Assembly (NCBI GenBank): GCA_016748015.1
Contig: JAAOMT010000617.1
Coordinates: 289,925-353,924 of the forward strand
DNA length: 64,000 nt
Direction: 5' to 3'
DNA from: Geosiphon pyriformis
Taxonomy: Eukaryota; Glomeromycota; Glomeromycetes; Archaeosporales; Geosiphonaceae
The translations under genes and the position numbers were made by a program. Positions 45,440 through 59,536 of this stretch are shown here, piece after piece (position 1 is the first letter of the stretch; each line of letters begins with the position of its first letter). The notes below the pieces were generated by a model, which saw only the letters and a program-made list of their open reading frames with translations, was not told where the DNA came from and searched no databases.

Positions 45440-48400
45440 AATTATATTTTTAATATTTAAAAAAAATAAATACAATTTGTGTATACTAAAACTAATTCTA
45501 AAAGTCTTAGTAATTTCAAGCAGCTTAATTATATTATTAAATAGCATAAACAATAGATCAGTAATAATTATTAATATAGATTTATTATAGAAAATCAGAT
45601 TACACTTTTTTATAAAAACTTAGTATTTAAAACAAACAAACCAAATATTATTCTTATGAGCCAATTCAAAATTATATACAAAGTTTATAACCTTATAACT
45701 AACAATTTTAGCATTTTTAAAAACCGAAAAAAACTTATAGAATCAATTTTTAAAGACAATTTTTTATACATAAAATAGAATATATAACAATATTAAAAAA
45801 TACAAAGAAAATAATTGAAATATAGATAGTAATAACTTGTACAGATTAAATAATATTTTTTAAATAACTACATAAATATTTAATAGTTTTTTATAAATTT
45901 TAACATCTATTTTACAAAAAAAATGTGGTTTAAAAATTCAATTTTTTTACAATATAAACACAAAATATTATAATAATACTTATTATACAAATATTTATAA
46001 ACAGTCACTAATAGTTTCTAATATAATATTTTTATAAAATAAAAACATATTTTAGTTGTGATCTTGCTTATAAACTCAATTATCATGTAAAAATTAGAGT
46101 ATTAAACCAGTAACAATCAAATTTAAACCATATTTCCAAATTAATTTTATTATTAGTCTTAATAAATTATTTTTTTATATAAGTCAAAAATACTATATTT
46201 AAGAATAAAATAGTTTTAACTAAAATATTAGCTCTTTTATTGTCCAAAATGTTTGAATAATTTTTGATTTTATGTTAATTAATATTTGAATTTTTTTGAT
46301 AATATTTACAATATATTATTACTTAATTTAACAATAATTATAAAAATCTGATACTATTCAAAACCAATTTTGAATAGTATATATCCAAAGCAGTTTAACT
46401 GTCAAAAATTATTTCAATTATACAAAAAAAAAGAATACATTTTAAAACTAATACAATAATCTGCAGCTTAACTATTATAGAAAAAACTAACCCAAATATC
46501 CTAACAACTAAACTCAAATTTAAATTCTCAAAAAAAACTATAACACCAGTTCTTATATTAGTAATATTCAAATCACTTAGAAAATCATCAGTAAAAATAG
46601 AAAAACAGACTATACCAATACTAATAAGTCGATTATAAATTAAACTAAACTTACATAAATCAAAAATATTCAAAAATTAAGAACTAACAACCAAAAACAA
46701 TTTATTATAATAAGAAGTTAAGTTATTTAAAAACCAAATAACTAATACAAACCAACCAAAAACAAAGTTTAAAAAGTTTATTTTCTTTTAGTATTTAAAA
46801 TTTTTTAGTAAAAAACACTATTTTTTTTATTATATAATTGTTTAATAAAAACAATCCTAAACTGTTTAAATAAGGAGAATATTTTAAAATAAACTGAATT
46901 ATTTAAAAATTATTAATATCAAAGTTTTATTTTAAATTAAAATTTTTAACATAAAGAATTAACTAATGATAAATTATAATTACAAAAAATATAAACTATA
47001 TTAGCCAAGAAATTATTTGCTAAATTGATTTTAATATAAACTTAAAAATACAAAAGATAATAAAAAAACCAGCTTAAAATCTATAAGTCAAGAGATATAT
47101 AATTAAACAACTGGCTTAAAATACTATAAACATTAAAAAAACTTAGTTCAAAAGCCAATTTATATTTAATTTATATTTGTTTTAAAGTTTTCAAACTATA
47201 TAAAGAAAAATATTAAATTATATTACTTAAAAAGTCCAAAAAAAAACCAAATTTTAATTTCAAACTTTTATAGATTAAAGTATTTTATTTATTACATATA
47301 TTATTAAAAACAAAATTAAATTGGATTCTATAATTAATAATAGAATAAAGCACTACTAAAACTAAATACAAAAATTACTTAAAAAAAATAGTTTTTTTAA
47401 TATTTTGTTAACAAAAAATTTAATATTTAAATAAGTTTTTATTAAGCTAAGCTTTAATATATTTTTTATTAATAGAAAAATGCCTAAATATTTGTAAGTT
47501 TTCTTTTTTTTAGTAATTATAATTAACAAATTATTAATTAATAAAAAAAAATTCACAATTTTATAATTAATCAAATAACTATTGTTTTATTATTATTGAT
47601 CTAAAAAAACTTATTTATAATATTTAAAATATACTAAGTTATGACTTAATTATTGTCTACTTAAATTGTATTATTAATAAATATACTAACAGTAAAAAAA
47701 AATATTAGACTTATTTAACTCTTAACATATTTTGTTTTAATTACAAATTTAAAATCAATCTTATATTTACACACATATTCCTATTTTTTGACTTTATACA
47801 AAAGAGATTTATAAAAAATACACTTAAGAAAAGAGAAAAAAACTTTATTTTAATTTAATTTATTATGTATATAATAGCTATTTGTTAAGCCAAAATCAAT
47901 TATAACTTGATTAATCTAATTATTGTAAATACTACCAAAAACTTAACAAATCTGTTACATATTTTAACTTAATTTAAACTGTTTTTTAAGTGTTTTTAAT
48001 TTATTAAATTATATATTTTATGTATATTTTATAAAATTAACCACAATTTATAAATTTTTTTTCAAAATATTCTTTAATATTAAACCAATTACAAAAATCA
48101 AAAATTGTGTAGTTATATTCTTTAATATTAAGAAATTATCTTTATAAAAAATATTATATGTACTGCAAACTAAAAAAATTTTGTTAAACAAAATTTGGAA
48201 TGAATTTTCTAAATAGTTTCAATTAGAGCAATAAATCTGATGTTAATTAAAACTTTTTTTTACTTATATAACTTAAAAATTATTAATATTCAAGATTTTT
48301 TTCAAGATTAAAGAACTAATTTATTTATTAAAAAAATTTAACAACAAATTTAAACCTAAAAAATCACAATATTTTCAAAATTTATTTGATATTTTAAACA

Positions 48401-49395
48401 AACTAAAAGTCTTTTATTTGACAGCTCTATTATAATACCTATTATTTTATTAAAACCAATCTTATTTATAATTTTAGAAAAAATATTATTAGCCATATAG
48501 TTAAAAACAAATACTGTTAATACTAAATATTTAGAACATTCTCTAATACTTTAAACTTCTTTGTTTATTTTTTTATAATTAAATTTATCTTAGATTTAAT
48601 TTTCTTAGATTCTAGAACTAGATTTTTACTATTTATTAAATAATTTAAAACTACTTTTTAAAAAAAACATTTTAAAATACTCTTAATAATGTGGTTTTTA
48701 TTGACTTTAAAACTTTTTTAATAATAGTATAAATTTTTATAATTTTAATTTGTTGAGATTCAGTAAGTTTAAGCATATAATACACTTTTTTGATCTTAGT
48801 TAACTTATATTTAACAGTATTAAGATTGATATCTGATGTCAAAAAATTCTAAACATAAATATTAATAATATAGATTTTATATTTTTCTTATATGAATATA
48901 TATTTTGTTTAATCTATTACAAAAATTAAAAAGTTATTATAATATTTTTAAAAAAAATATAAAAAGTACAAAAGTTTTTTAAAAACAAATTTTATAAAAT
49001 ACAATATTAATAATAAAACAAAAAACTCTTCAAAAAAAAGTAAATATTAAAAATTTACAGATTAAAAATAATTTAATAATATTAAAACTAATATAATATA
49101 ATATATTATTATTAATAAAAAATTTATTTTATCTATTTAAAACCATATTTGTTTAATTGTTACAATAATAAATTTATCAAAAAAAAATAAATCAGATAAA
49201 AAAACTTAGATTATACACAAAACTAAAAGTAAACAAATTTTTTTAATACTAATTTTTAAATAAAATAAAACTTTATGTTTTTGTATTAACTATTATTAAT
49301 TAAATATTAAAAAAGATATGTATTTATTTTTTAAATTAATAAAATATTAAATCAATTTAATAATGCTGTTTTTTTTAATTATTATATTTTAACAA
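45440..49395 (-). mobile_element. relic LINE L3, strongly AT-decayed
   Basis: 45480-45540 matches the LINE 3' UTR (AAAAGTCTTAGTAATTTCAAG, compare AAAGACCTTAATAATACCAAG in L2). 46395-46673 is RNase H (VFFENLNLSLVVRIFGLVFS, compare VFFEDINLGLGVDVLGLILS). 47362-47574 is the RT end (YKYLGIFLLIKNILKLSLIK, compare YYLGIYLAIEGLFKPSLTK in L1). Further RT-like nucleotide similarity runs to about 48870. It is cut at about 49395 where a plus-strand LINE copy begins. Confidence 0.65.
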
Positions 49396-49399
49396 GTAA

Positions 49400-49700
49400 A
49401 AATGAATAGTGTCTGGTTTGGCTTCAAGATTTTCTGCTAATGTGGTCAAATTGCTTGGTATCACTGAGATTTTTAGTATGCATTTTGGTTTTCACAAATT
49501 TTGTTTGTTTTTTTCAGATGTTAATAACTCAGCTTCAGTTCATATAGTTGTATAGTGTTGTTCTGATCGGCTCAAATGGCTGGTCATATGTAGAAAGTAC
49601 ATGATTCATACCTATTTTAGATTATTTCTTTGATGTATAGTTATAGGTGGTGTTTGGACCTTACTCATAAAATGTTAATAAAAAAAAATGAATTTAAAAA
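49400..49700 (+). mobile_element. LINE L4, 5'-truncated copy carrying the empty element A site
   Basis: Plus-strand LINE 3' end: from GTCTGGTTTGGCTTCAAGAT (ORF2 end) through the 3' UTR to TTGGACCTTACTCATAAAAT and TTAATAAAAAAAAAT. It matches L2 with no LTR insertion at the point (near 49581) equivalent to 30701/41612. Confidence 0.75.
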
Positions 49701-49849
49701 GTTGTTAAAAAATTATTTTTATTATTAAGTATAATATTTATAAATTACAGTTATGTTTTTTGGTTTAATCAATATTTTTTTTATTTTTTAATATTTAATA
49801 AACAAAATATTTAAGAAGATTGAACCTGAGTTTGATGTAATTAATAAAA

Positions 49850-50690
49850 ATATGTCAAAAAATGTAGATTGGGTTCAAATCTTTTCAGTTTGATATCTTA
49901 ACTTGCATATGGTGGCTGGTTTTATAAATAAATTTATTACTGGTTTGCACTCATACTTTATAAAAGCTTTGCACTATTATTTGCTGGTTGCTGTTTAGAA
50001 ATATTTGTATAATAAGAAGTATTTTAGTGTGTTGTGTTTTTATTATAGGAAGATTGAAACTTCTAACTATTTTTTTGTATATTTAATAGATTTTAATGTC
50101 TATAACAATCTGCTTAAATTATGCTCAATTTAGTAAGGTGCTGTGTTAGACTTAGAATTGCCATTGTTTTATGTTCTGCAAATGCTTTTTTTGTGTATTT
50201 CTGATGATACTATGTAGACTGTTTTGTGTAAGAATTTTGTATTTAAGAAATAGTGCTTAAAAGCTGTATTTATTTTTAATAATATTAAAATTACTAATAG
50301 TAAGATAATCAATTTAATACAAAATTTGGAGATAGCTCATTGTACTAAGATATAGATAGTAAAAATTAAGTATAGAATAGTTATGGAAAAAAAGATCTAA
50401 TTTTGTTTGATATTTTGGTGTCTTTTAAGATCTGTGGTTTGTTGTTTTTGTTTTCTGGTGATGTTATTAAGTTGCTTAGAATTACAAAGACACATAAAAT
50501 CAGTTTTGGTTTCAATAAGTCTTGCAGTTTTTTTTAATACAGATAGTGCTATAACTATTAAAATAGATTTATAGTATTGCTCTAATTAGCCCAAATGGCT
50601 GGTCATATATAGAAAATGCATAATTTGCATCTAGTTTAAATTACTTAATTTGATGTATTATGCTAAATAATATTTGGGTTTCATTTATTA
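49850..50690 (+). mobile_element. LINE L5, second 5'-truncated copy
   Basis: Covers the C-terminal domain of ORF2 (Cys-motif area near 50000-50060), the downstream domain, and the 3' UTR with GGCTGGTCATATATAGAAAATG. It ends at an AATAAATAAATAAAA tail near 50690. Aligns with L2 and L1 in order. Same strand as L4. Confidence 0.65.
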
Positions 50691-50699
50691 AATAAATAA

Positions 50700-52009
50700 A
50701 AAATATATATATTTAAATTAGTTAACAAAAACTTTGCTTTAGTCTATTTAAAAAATGTTATTGTATACTTAAAAATTAATTCAATTAAATTTTTTTTAAA
50801 TGTCAATTTATTTAGTTTTTTGATTATCTTATTATAAAAGATAAATTAAAAAAATTAAAAAGTTCAAACAACTAATAAATATATATAAATTGTGTTTTTT
50901 TTTTAATTTAGTTTTTTATTATCAAAAATTTGTTAAAATTTTTTTAATCTATTTTTTTTAAATTAACTATTTAAAAGAAAATTTAATTATTATTAAAATA
51001 TATATTAATAAAAGTTTTTAAGATTTATTATGTTAAATAATAGTTGCTAAATTATTTAATAAATAATATTAAACTCTTGATAATTTTTTTAATCCTATAA
51101 TAAATTAATTAAAAATTTGAATATTAAAATAATAATAATTATTTTTAATTGCTTAATTTTTCTGAAAAGTTTGTTAAATTTTCCAAAATAAATAATAACA
51201 AATTTAATTGGTTTTTATTTTATGATTTGAAATTAATTTTGAGAAATATAAAACTTTATAATATTATAATCAAGTTTTTAAAAATGAGTTTAATAAATAT
51301 TAAAGTTAGTAGCTTTTATTTATTTTAATAAATAGTAAAATAAAATTTTTATAAAGATTGTATTTTTTTAATATTATAGTTTTTAAAAGATAATTATTAA
51401 TTTGGTTTTTTATGTATTAATAAAATGTTTTTTTACAATTGTAATTCTGTTTTAAATTTTAAATTTTTGTTTGCAATAAATATAAATTAACTAATAGTAC
51501 TTTAAAATATTATATTTAAAAGTAATTACTAATTTACATAATTTTTAATTGTATAAATTTTTTTAAAAAGCACCAAATATTATACTTGAATTTTTAAATA
51601 TTGTTAACACTAATTTTATTGCTAATTTTATTATTAATAAAAGCTATTAAACTTTTAATAATATATTTATTTTCAAAGTATTTTTTATATTTTAAATTTA
51701 TAAGATATTAAACTTATTATAAAATAGTTAAATTTATGTTAATAATTTTTAATATAATTATTTTGCAATAAAACTCAACATTTTTACAAAAATTTTTGAT
51801 TGTAAACTTTTTAAAATAATAATAAAATAACAAAATATTGTTTTAATTTATTAATTTAAAAAAATTTTTTTTAAACTTAAAATAATTAATTTTAGAATAT
51901 TAATTTAAGTAATAAATTTTAAATAATAATTATTATTAATTTTTAGATTATTAAAATAGAGATTTTATTTTGTTAATTTGTAATAATTAATAAATTTTAT
52001 TTGTAATTT
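50700..52009. other. AT-rich desert
   Basis: No gene, RNA or element that I can support. It may hold unrecognisable element remains, judged only from base composition and position between LINE copies. Confidence 0.4.
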
Positions 52010-52140
52010 TTTTTTTATTAAATTTTCATGAGTGCAATTCAACTACTACTTAAATACATAAAATCAAACAAGATTCTAATTTAAATATAGCTCATGTCTT
52101 TTTTACATGTGATCAGACACTCGGCCCAATTAAGGCAGCA

Positions 52141-53803
52141 CTATGCACTCACAAGATTTGTTAAAGAAATATTACATAAGAAACTGAAACCTAAACTAGC
52201 AATATGGAAACACAAACCAAAGCTCACATAAATATCCAACCTGATACTGAGACTATGAATGATATCACCAACCCAGAAGTCTGACAAATCAGCAACTGAT
52301 AACACTGCAGATCCATCACGTGATAACAGATTGTGTTTCTCATAGAATGCCCTCAATTTGGCTGCAGATAACCAAATATCTAACCTATGATTTTCTATAA
52401 AACCACAAACCAAATCGACAATCATATGACCACTAGAAGCAGAGCCAAAACACTGGATAGCATCAGCCATTCAGCTTTTCAACACAAATTTCTTGGCCAA
52501 CAACATGTACAAACTATTAAATAAATTAGTTTCGCAGAGATAATGTGTCACCTTATCTCCTATAGCAAACTCACCAACCACCTCGCACCACTTTTTCCTA
52601 ATAGACAATAATATAGTTCTTCTGGTATTGTCATTATGTAAGCACAAAAATAGGTAATCAGAGTCCTCACTCATACCACATCTAATGCACATCATGCTAG
52701 AATATCTGGAATTGTACAACCTCTTTCTCATAGTAACCAGCAGACAACAATGCAGAGATTTTATAAAATAGAACCACAGAGAAACTGAAGATGAACTGGT
52801 ATAACTGAAGTAGATTCTACCATCAGGGTACCAAATACTGAATGACTTGGGTGTATCAACTTTGCCAACATTATTAACATCAACAATGCTAGTGCTACAT
52901 CTGGAGTCCTAACTGACAGAATTAATGGTATTGAACAAATTTTTAATGAAATGATGTGTATTCCCAAAAACAGATCTGTTTTTAATCTTAAAAAAGCAAT
53001 ATAGCACATCCAGGAACAGCATAGACTTAGAGAAAACAGCAGTATTAGCAAAAAAATCTGCTCGTTTGTTCTTGACAATGTCTGAATGTTTTTTGACCTT
53101 TTTCCACATGACTAACAGATTTTTTTTGAAATAACTTGACAAATATGCTCTTTCTCAATCCAACACTTACAGCAAAAATCAAAACCAGACATGTCTATAT
53201 CAAATTTACAAATATTCAGCAATGTCTGACTATCTGTGAACAATTCAATTGTGCTAAAGACAGGTACACACTCCAGCACCAAAGTGATGGCTTGCAGCTC
53301 TACTAGTGTTAAGGACAATAAGCCAAGAACTTTACATTAATGCTAGCATTGGCTCTTAGAAAGTAAGCAGCAGTGCTGCCATAGACACTAATTGACCCTA
53401 AACTCTTAACAAACTCATCAATGTAAACTTCAATGGATCTACTTTTAAAGACCAACAAATGCTCAGAAGTAAAACCAACATCATGAAAAAATTTGGTGGG
53501 AGCAGAATAGGACATCACAGTCACGTTGATATCCAAACCACTATTTTTGACAAAATTAGTAACAGAAACAAACCAAGTAAGAATTGGATCTCTTGGGTCG
53601 AATCTTTTCCATCTGTAAAAGATGTTCCAAGTGAAGCACACACCATGACAATCTAAAAGTTGGCTGGCAAAAATGAGGCCATATTTTCTGAGAGATTTTC
53701 TAACACCTAAATAACCATCCAGGCCCAGCACATCCAAAATTGACACACCAGTTCCAGCCCAAAAAACATTAGAAAACACACCACCTAAGAAGGTTTTGCA
53801 CAA
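52141..53803 (-). pseudogene. LINE L1 ORF2: RNase H, Cys motif and C-terminal domain
   Basis: RNase H: IEVYIDEFVKSLGSISVYGS, LTLVELQAITLVLECVPVFS and ELFTDSQTLLNI (53112-53803, frame broken near 53310). The Cys motif CIRCGMSEDSDYLFLC (about 52630-52690) has Tyr where the family has His (compare SDHVF in L2). The C-terminal domain SAAKLRAFYEKHNLLSRDGS runs to TAG at 52141-52143. These are the last steps of target-primed reverse transcription; the Cys motif probably binds nucleic acid. Confidence 0.8.
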
Positions 53804-53819
53804 AGTAAGTATTCATGTA

Positions 53820-55900
53820 ATGCCAGCCAAAAAACAATTCAAAGGATTAATAGGTAACGTAACCAGAAAACAAAGAGGATGCTAGGGCATCCAGCTGGCA
53901 GCCTGTAAGTTTATCACTCTGTGGTCAAAAAATTTGCCAAGAGTTCCACCAGTATTACCAAAATTGATCAGATTGGCCAACAAACTTTCAGAAAGCACTT
54001 GTTCAAAAGGCTTTAGGCCATATAATTCAGGATGATGCAATGCCATACTAGGAAAGTCTCTAGGCAAATTTGTTTTAAACTTAAGCTCTTTTCTTAACAA
54101 TTTGTCCCATTTTTTACAAACACTCTTAGAGGCAAAGCTAAATTAAAGTCTATAACAAATGATAAACTGTAAAACAGCAGAAACCAAATACAAAAATTGC
54201 TTCTCAGTAATGGTTTTTTTCAAAACTACATTCAAAAAAAACTTGATATTATTATAAGTTTTGGTTAAACTCGGCTTAAAAAGGCCCTCAATTGCCAGAT
54301 AGATCCCCAAATAATAATGAAACTTGCCTTTCTTAGCCACTAAGATTTTTAACCCACTAATAAACAGTTCAGCATTCTTAATATCTTAGTTGATGGGAAT
54401 AGTAACAGTTTTCTCAGTATTTATTAAAATGTTATTAATAGAAAAGAATTTACTTGCTATGTTCAAGATATTTTGTGTTGCCACTAAGCAATTTCTGACC
54501 CAAATTGTGTCATCAACAAAGGCACCTGCAGCAAAAAATAAGGTTCTGTTATTACTTGGGTCAGGTTTGCCAGACTTGGCATAGAATCTCGAACACATTC
54601 AGTAGCCATATAATTGTTTATGTTTCTTGATTTTACAGAGCAATGGATTATAGAAAATATGTCACAGCAGTGGTAAAAATACCTTTCCTTGATCCAGACC
54701 ATCATGCACAATGTAACCAACAGACAAACCAAAATCTATTATAACCCAATTGAATCGACTATTGTGTATGCTACTAAAAAAACTTATAAAACAGGAACAC
54801 ATTTTGATTCTGACCAGACTATTAAGCAAATAAGACCATCTAACAGAATTATAAGTCTTGCACATATTCTAAAAGACCAACCACAACTCTCTGTTCTTCT
54901 TCAGAGCATTTTCAATAATTGAGCCAACAGCAAAAATAGGGAATTGTGTAGAAGTGTCTTTCAACACTGAAAAATTGTCACCATGCAAAATATCAAACTG
55001 GCTGCAAGCCAGAGAAATCCTGTCTGAAAAAATTTTAAACAAGATCTTCCACATAGTCTCAATTAGCATGATTGGTTTAGTATTAGTAAAAGTGCCTTTC
55101 TAATCATAAGGTTTAAGAATTATGGAGACCCAGGACCTTCTCCATTGCTCAAGAACCCCTCCAGATATCAAACATCTATTGAAAATACTTAAAAGACTAT
55201 TGAGGTGTTTCTATAGTTCATTGAGAATGCCAGAAAGTCCAGTAGCCTTGCCATCTGGCAAGTCTCTGACAATCTGTAAAAGTTCTTTTATGCTAATATT
55301 ACTCATAACCCCAGAAAATATATCATCATCTACATAACTTAAAAGAGCCTATTGAACATTTTAGTGACCTAACAGAGCACCAATAACCAAATGTTTCCTT
55401 GTCCAACCTTCCATTATAGTATTAATTGAAGACTTGATTGCCTAAGGCTCCAAGATAAGCTCATTGTCAACAATCAAATGATTGAAAACCACTTTCCTAA
55501 AGAGTTGATCTAGGATGCTATTTATCATTTGCTCCTTATCTGCACAAAAATTTTCCATGTATCTTGACACAGCCTTTCTGATAGAATCATTCTTGGCAAC
55601 TTTGGATTCATAATACTTGGACCTATGGTAACCTCTTTTGATAACCAAAATATGACCTAAAATATTCTTAACCTTAACATCCTTATCGATTATAATGCAA
55701 ACTCTGGATGTCTCATTGCCATTTATGTTTGCCTAAGTACCAACCAAGTAGTCAGTCTCTAAACTCAAACCTGAATTTAAACTACTAACAATTTTGGACA
55801 TCAGTAATTTCAACCTGTGAAACTTAGAAGATGACTTGTTTCTTGCACTTTTAAACTCTTTAAACCAGAGTCTGGAGAATATTTCATCAGCAAAGTCAAC
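53820..55900 (-). pseudogene. LINE L1 ORF2: reverse transcriptase
   Basis: From the 5' side: 55442-55648 (YMENFCADKEQMINSILDQL) precedes the palm. Then come AFKIFSDRISLACSQFDILH-like segments (55069-54869) and GLDQGKVFLPLL (about 54690). GAFVDDTIWV holds the catalytic FVDD (about 54509-54514), both Asp intact. YYLGIYLAIEGLFKPSLTK (54143-54340) is the thumb. Several frames are needed to cover it. RNase H follows downstream. Confidence 0.8.
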
Positions 55901-56029
55901 CACTACCCCTTTAAAAATATCTCACATGTTGTCTAAATTACTACTGTGTTCTGCAACATAAAAATCAACTGTCTTCTTCAAAAATTTGTCCACAGAGCAC
56001 TCCATAAAGCATTCCTACTCATTGACATC

Positions 56030-56770
56030 CATGCTCTTCAGCTTGAATTTCTAACAATTCTTATTTGCTTGTTTGCATAACATCTTCAACCAAACATCCA
56101 AAAGCCCACCCAAATCTACTGAGACTAAGATAGCTTTGTAATCAATATCAAAAAATTCAGAAACAGAATTAATCCTATGACTGGCCACAGCTAAAATTAG
56201 AGTCTTACTAATCAAGATATAATCAATAACTTTTTCAACACTCCTCGAGTTGTTCCATGTAGAGGCTTCAGCCAAAGGATGTTTACCAAAAAAATTGACT
56301 AAGTCCAGACCCAAACAAAATCCATAATTCGCACTTTTTTTAGAATTGCACTTATTAAAATCACCACTTAAGACAACAAAACTGCTGGAATTAACTACCC
56401 GAGCTATAAAAAAATTAACACTGAATGTCTGTTCAAATTGTTCACCTGAAGAGGCACAAACATACAAGCCAATAATTGAAACTGAAACTCTGCTTTTAAA
56501 AAGAAGATATACTAAAACAATGTGACCAAGAACTTCCTCTATCTTGGAAACATGTTGAGCCAAAAAATTGTCTATAATTATTGTTACACCAGTCCCAAAA
56601 AACTCACTATTTAGACCAGATGTGAAAATGCGCACACCTTCAAATTTGTTCATAATCTATGGCCTAATGTTGGGCTTTAGTTTTGTTTTAGTAATTATAG
56701 ACACCATATTACCTAATTTTTTGTGTCAACAAACAATATCTTTCTGCTTGGCAAGAACATTGATGCTCCA
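56030..56770 (-). pseudogene. LINE L1 ORF2: AP-like endonuclease
   Basis: 56051-56653 reads MNKFEGVRIFTSGLNSEFFG, FVVLSGDFNKCNSKKSANYG (GDFN catalytic motif), STWNNSRSVEKVIDYILISK and EFFDIDYKAILVSVDL. The last corresponds to the S-D-H motif, with His changed to Tyr, which should abolish nicking. The family nicks target DNA to prime reverse transcription. It starts after a 30-60 base gap from the end of ORF1. Confidence 0.82.
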
Positions 56771-56805
56771 AACATTGCATGTAGCTATCTTTCATATCAA
56801 ACCAC

Positions 56806-58655
56806 TTATTGGGATGAAGAGGATAATAAAAGACCCAAACCAGCATATAAATAATCTAACTTTGCCAAAACTGAACCAACAAAAGCCTCAAAAGCCACCA
56901 ACTTAGATTCCAAACTGTCAATCTTGGTCATTAAGACCTTTGAACTACTCTGACTCAAGGCTGAAACACTAGAAGAAACAGAAAAAGAGGGTAGGAGTAC
57001 CAACTCCAGACCATCCACAATCATATTCAAAGCCAAATTTTTTTTGGCAGCAATCAAGGTAGCCGAAACTTCAGAGGAGAAAAATGAAACTTATGGCACC
57101 AATTCATTTTGCTAAGCTTACACACAATGCCAGAAACTTGGTCAGTTAATAGCTCTAAGGATTGTTCTAAAGAGACCAAATAAGCATCCAAAGACAAATT
57201 GTCAACTGAGATAAGAAGGATACCACCATTTAAACTTGAAGTGTTAAAGAAAGGAGAACCAGAACCAGAAGTAAAGTGAAAACCATTAGAGAAACCAGCA
57301 AGTGAGACCACCTGGATCCAGAATTTGCCACCAAAGACAACAGGACAAGATATTTGAACACTTTTTTTCTCATACAACTTTGCCAATTAAAGATGACATC
57401 CATCAGATACAACCCTCTTAAATGTTTTTAAAAGCCTAAAAATAGATGCAACTGGTGCATTACATTCCAAAACAGAATGGCCAAACTTTTCACATCTTTT
57501 ACACTGAACCAGATCTATTCTTGTCCAAGAAAGTTTAATACTACCAAGAATTAGCTTCGTGTAAAAAGCAGATTCCAGATCATCATCAGAATTAAAACCA
57601 ACCACAATACAGTGAGTCTTATTGCCAGTTTCCACAGATCTGTTTATGACACAAGTTTTTTTACTAGCTCTCTCCAAAAAAGTCTCAAGATCATGTGCCA
57701 TTGTTCCCATTGACAAAGTAAATAAAAATGCTTTAAACTGATACTTAGATGCTCAAGTCTCACAATTTCCCACTGCTTTGGCTATATACACAGAATCTTT
57801 ACCTATCAGGAATAACTATTTAAAGACCAACAAATCAGCTTGGTCTAATTCAATAAATTCTACCACAGCTTTTTGCCACATTCCAATTAATTGAATTTTG
57901 ATTGACTTAATTTCTCCAAATTTGGATACTATAGTAACAATCATATCTTTAGACATATCTATGAGAATTTTCTTGATTATCACACCCCAATCTGACCTTA
58001 TTCCTTGTTTCTTAAGATTGCTGTTTACATTGATCCCTTTTTCTCTGACCAATGATGTGGCTATTTCCATGCTTTTTTCTGAAGTAAACATTAATCAGAT
58101 AATCCCTTCAAATTTTGAGGGGATATTAGCCTTTCCAAAACTATTAACTGATGAAAAAATTTTTCTGATGAATTGAGTCTTTGCCATTGCTGATTTCCCT
58201 TCCACAACACTAAGATTAATGTCAAGAACAAAAGACTTTCTGACAGACATTTCAACTTGAGATTTGACAATTTTTAGGTCAACTCATTTTTTTTCAAGAG
58301 AGATTTTAAGAAAGGGGGGGAAGAGCCCATCATTTTTATCCATGCTATAATTGATTGAGCCAAAAAGGGAGCCACAGACCAGATTGGTATTCACTTTTTT
58401 TATTTTAGAAGTATTTGTTGCCAAACCAAGAAAAAAACCATTACCAACACCAAAAAAAACATCATTATCTCTACTATCACCAGATACACTGTCCATATCC
58501 GAATACACATCATGACTAGGATCAGATTTGACCAAAAAGATATCTTTTTCATCTCCAGAATGCTTAATATTACCAACAGAAACCCTTTTTTTTTAGAAGA
58601 AAGAATCCTCAACAGGACCATGAAGAACCCCTATAAGTGTCTTTTTTTTAGACAT
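56806..58655 (-). pseudogene. LINE L1 ORF1 (gag-like, zinc knuckle)
   Basis: The start MSKKKTLIGVLHGPVEDSFF at 58655 is followed by a TAA/TAG-interrupted frame: acidic N-terminus (HDVYSDMDSVSGDSRDND), an RNA-binding-like middle (NLKKQGIRSDWGVIIKKILI, GEIKSIKIQLIGMWQKAVVE), the zinc knuckle CKRCEKFGHSVLEC (57480-57530 region, intact CCHC), and a Ser-rich then coiled C-terminus (LTDQVSGIVCKLSK, LESKLVAFEAFVGSVLAKLD). About 610 codons. It binds element RNA in the particle. The upstream in-frame extension to 58844 is Phe-rich and probably 5' UTR. Confidence 0.82.
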
Positions 58656-58875
58656 AGCACTACTTGAAGCAGCAGTCAGGTTTACCACAAAAAGATTATT
58701 TGATTGAGAAATGTTTGAAAAAGATAGCAAGAAAAAATAAAAACTTCTTTTTTGAAAAAATTTGTTTTTTGGAGTTTTTTGGAAGTAAAAGAAAAAAAAA
58801 GTTTTAATTTTTTGTAATTCTAGGCTATAATTTCTTTTTCTCAAAAAAAACTTTTCTTTTATATAGTTATAATAC

Positions 58876-59530
58876 TGTTACAGTTGAAACTTATACTTTT
58901 TATTAATTATCACATGTATTAGCCACTGATGTCATATAAATTAGCCACTCTATTTTTAGTAAGTAATCATTGACTTAGTTGTTGACCTAATTATTAACCA
59001 TTTTTGATAGCTATATAAGTAATGAATCTTTTAACTGTAGAAAAGCATAAAGAAATCAAGGAAATCAAATAAATAAAATAACAACTTTCATCTCAATCCT
59101 TCTCTTATTGCTAATTTTTTTTTCCATACTTTCAAGTATCTGAACATTTTAAAGATAAAAGATTACTTGTTGGTTATTTCTTACTTTTTTTCTGAAATGT
59201 GTAATTGCAACATTTGGAGATTATTGAATAAAACGTAACTGAAGAGCATATCTAATACTTGATATTGAATTCTAAGAGCGCCGACATAAAGCATAGAATT
59301 ATACCAAGTATAATCATTTGTTGACAGTACAGACTATTCCTCTACTTTCAGATTCCCCAGTTATCTTTGAAAAGTATAGCAACTGAGATATTTTATGAGA
59401 CTAATCTCATATATTGAATTCATACTTATTCAATTCACTCTTTGAAATTGAATTCCCTTTGATTATTCCCATCATCTTACAATCCTGTTCTCCCTTGCTA
59501 TCCATTAGCTTGTTACTCCAACCTGTAACA
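58876..59530 (+). repeat. element E 5' LTR
   Basis: 655 bases, TGTTACAG .. CTGTAACA, an eight-base terminal inverted repeat. TATATAAG at 59012-59019 is a candidate promoter box. Not similar to family A or B LTRs except at the ends. Confidence 0.8.
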
Positions 59531-59536
59531 TAAAAG

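Larger units (their letters stand above)
52010..58860 (-). mobile_element. LINE L1, nearly full-length, inactive
   Basis: About 6.8 kb on the minus strand: ORF1 at 58655-56806, ORF2 at about 56770-52141, a 3' UTR of about 130 bases and a TTTAATAAAAAAAAAATT end near 52010-52030. Domain order EN, RT, RNase H, Cys motif fits Tad1/I/R1-like non-LTR clades. Stops and frame changes split both ORFs, so it is inactive. The protein families match LINE ORFs I associate with Glomeromycotina. Element E begins 16 bases upstream of its 5' edge. Confidence 0.88.
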
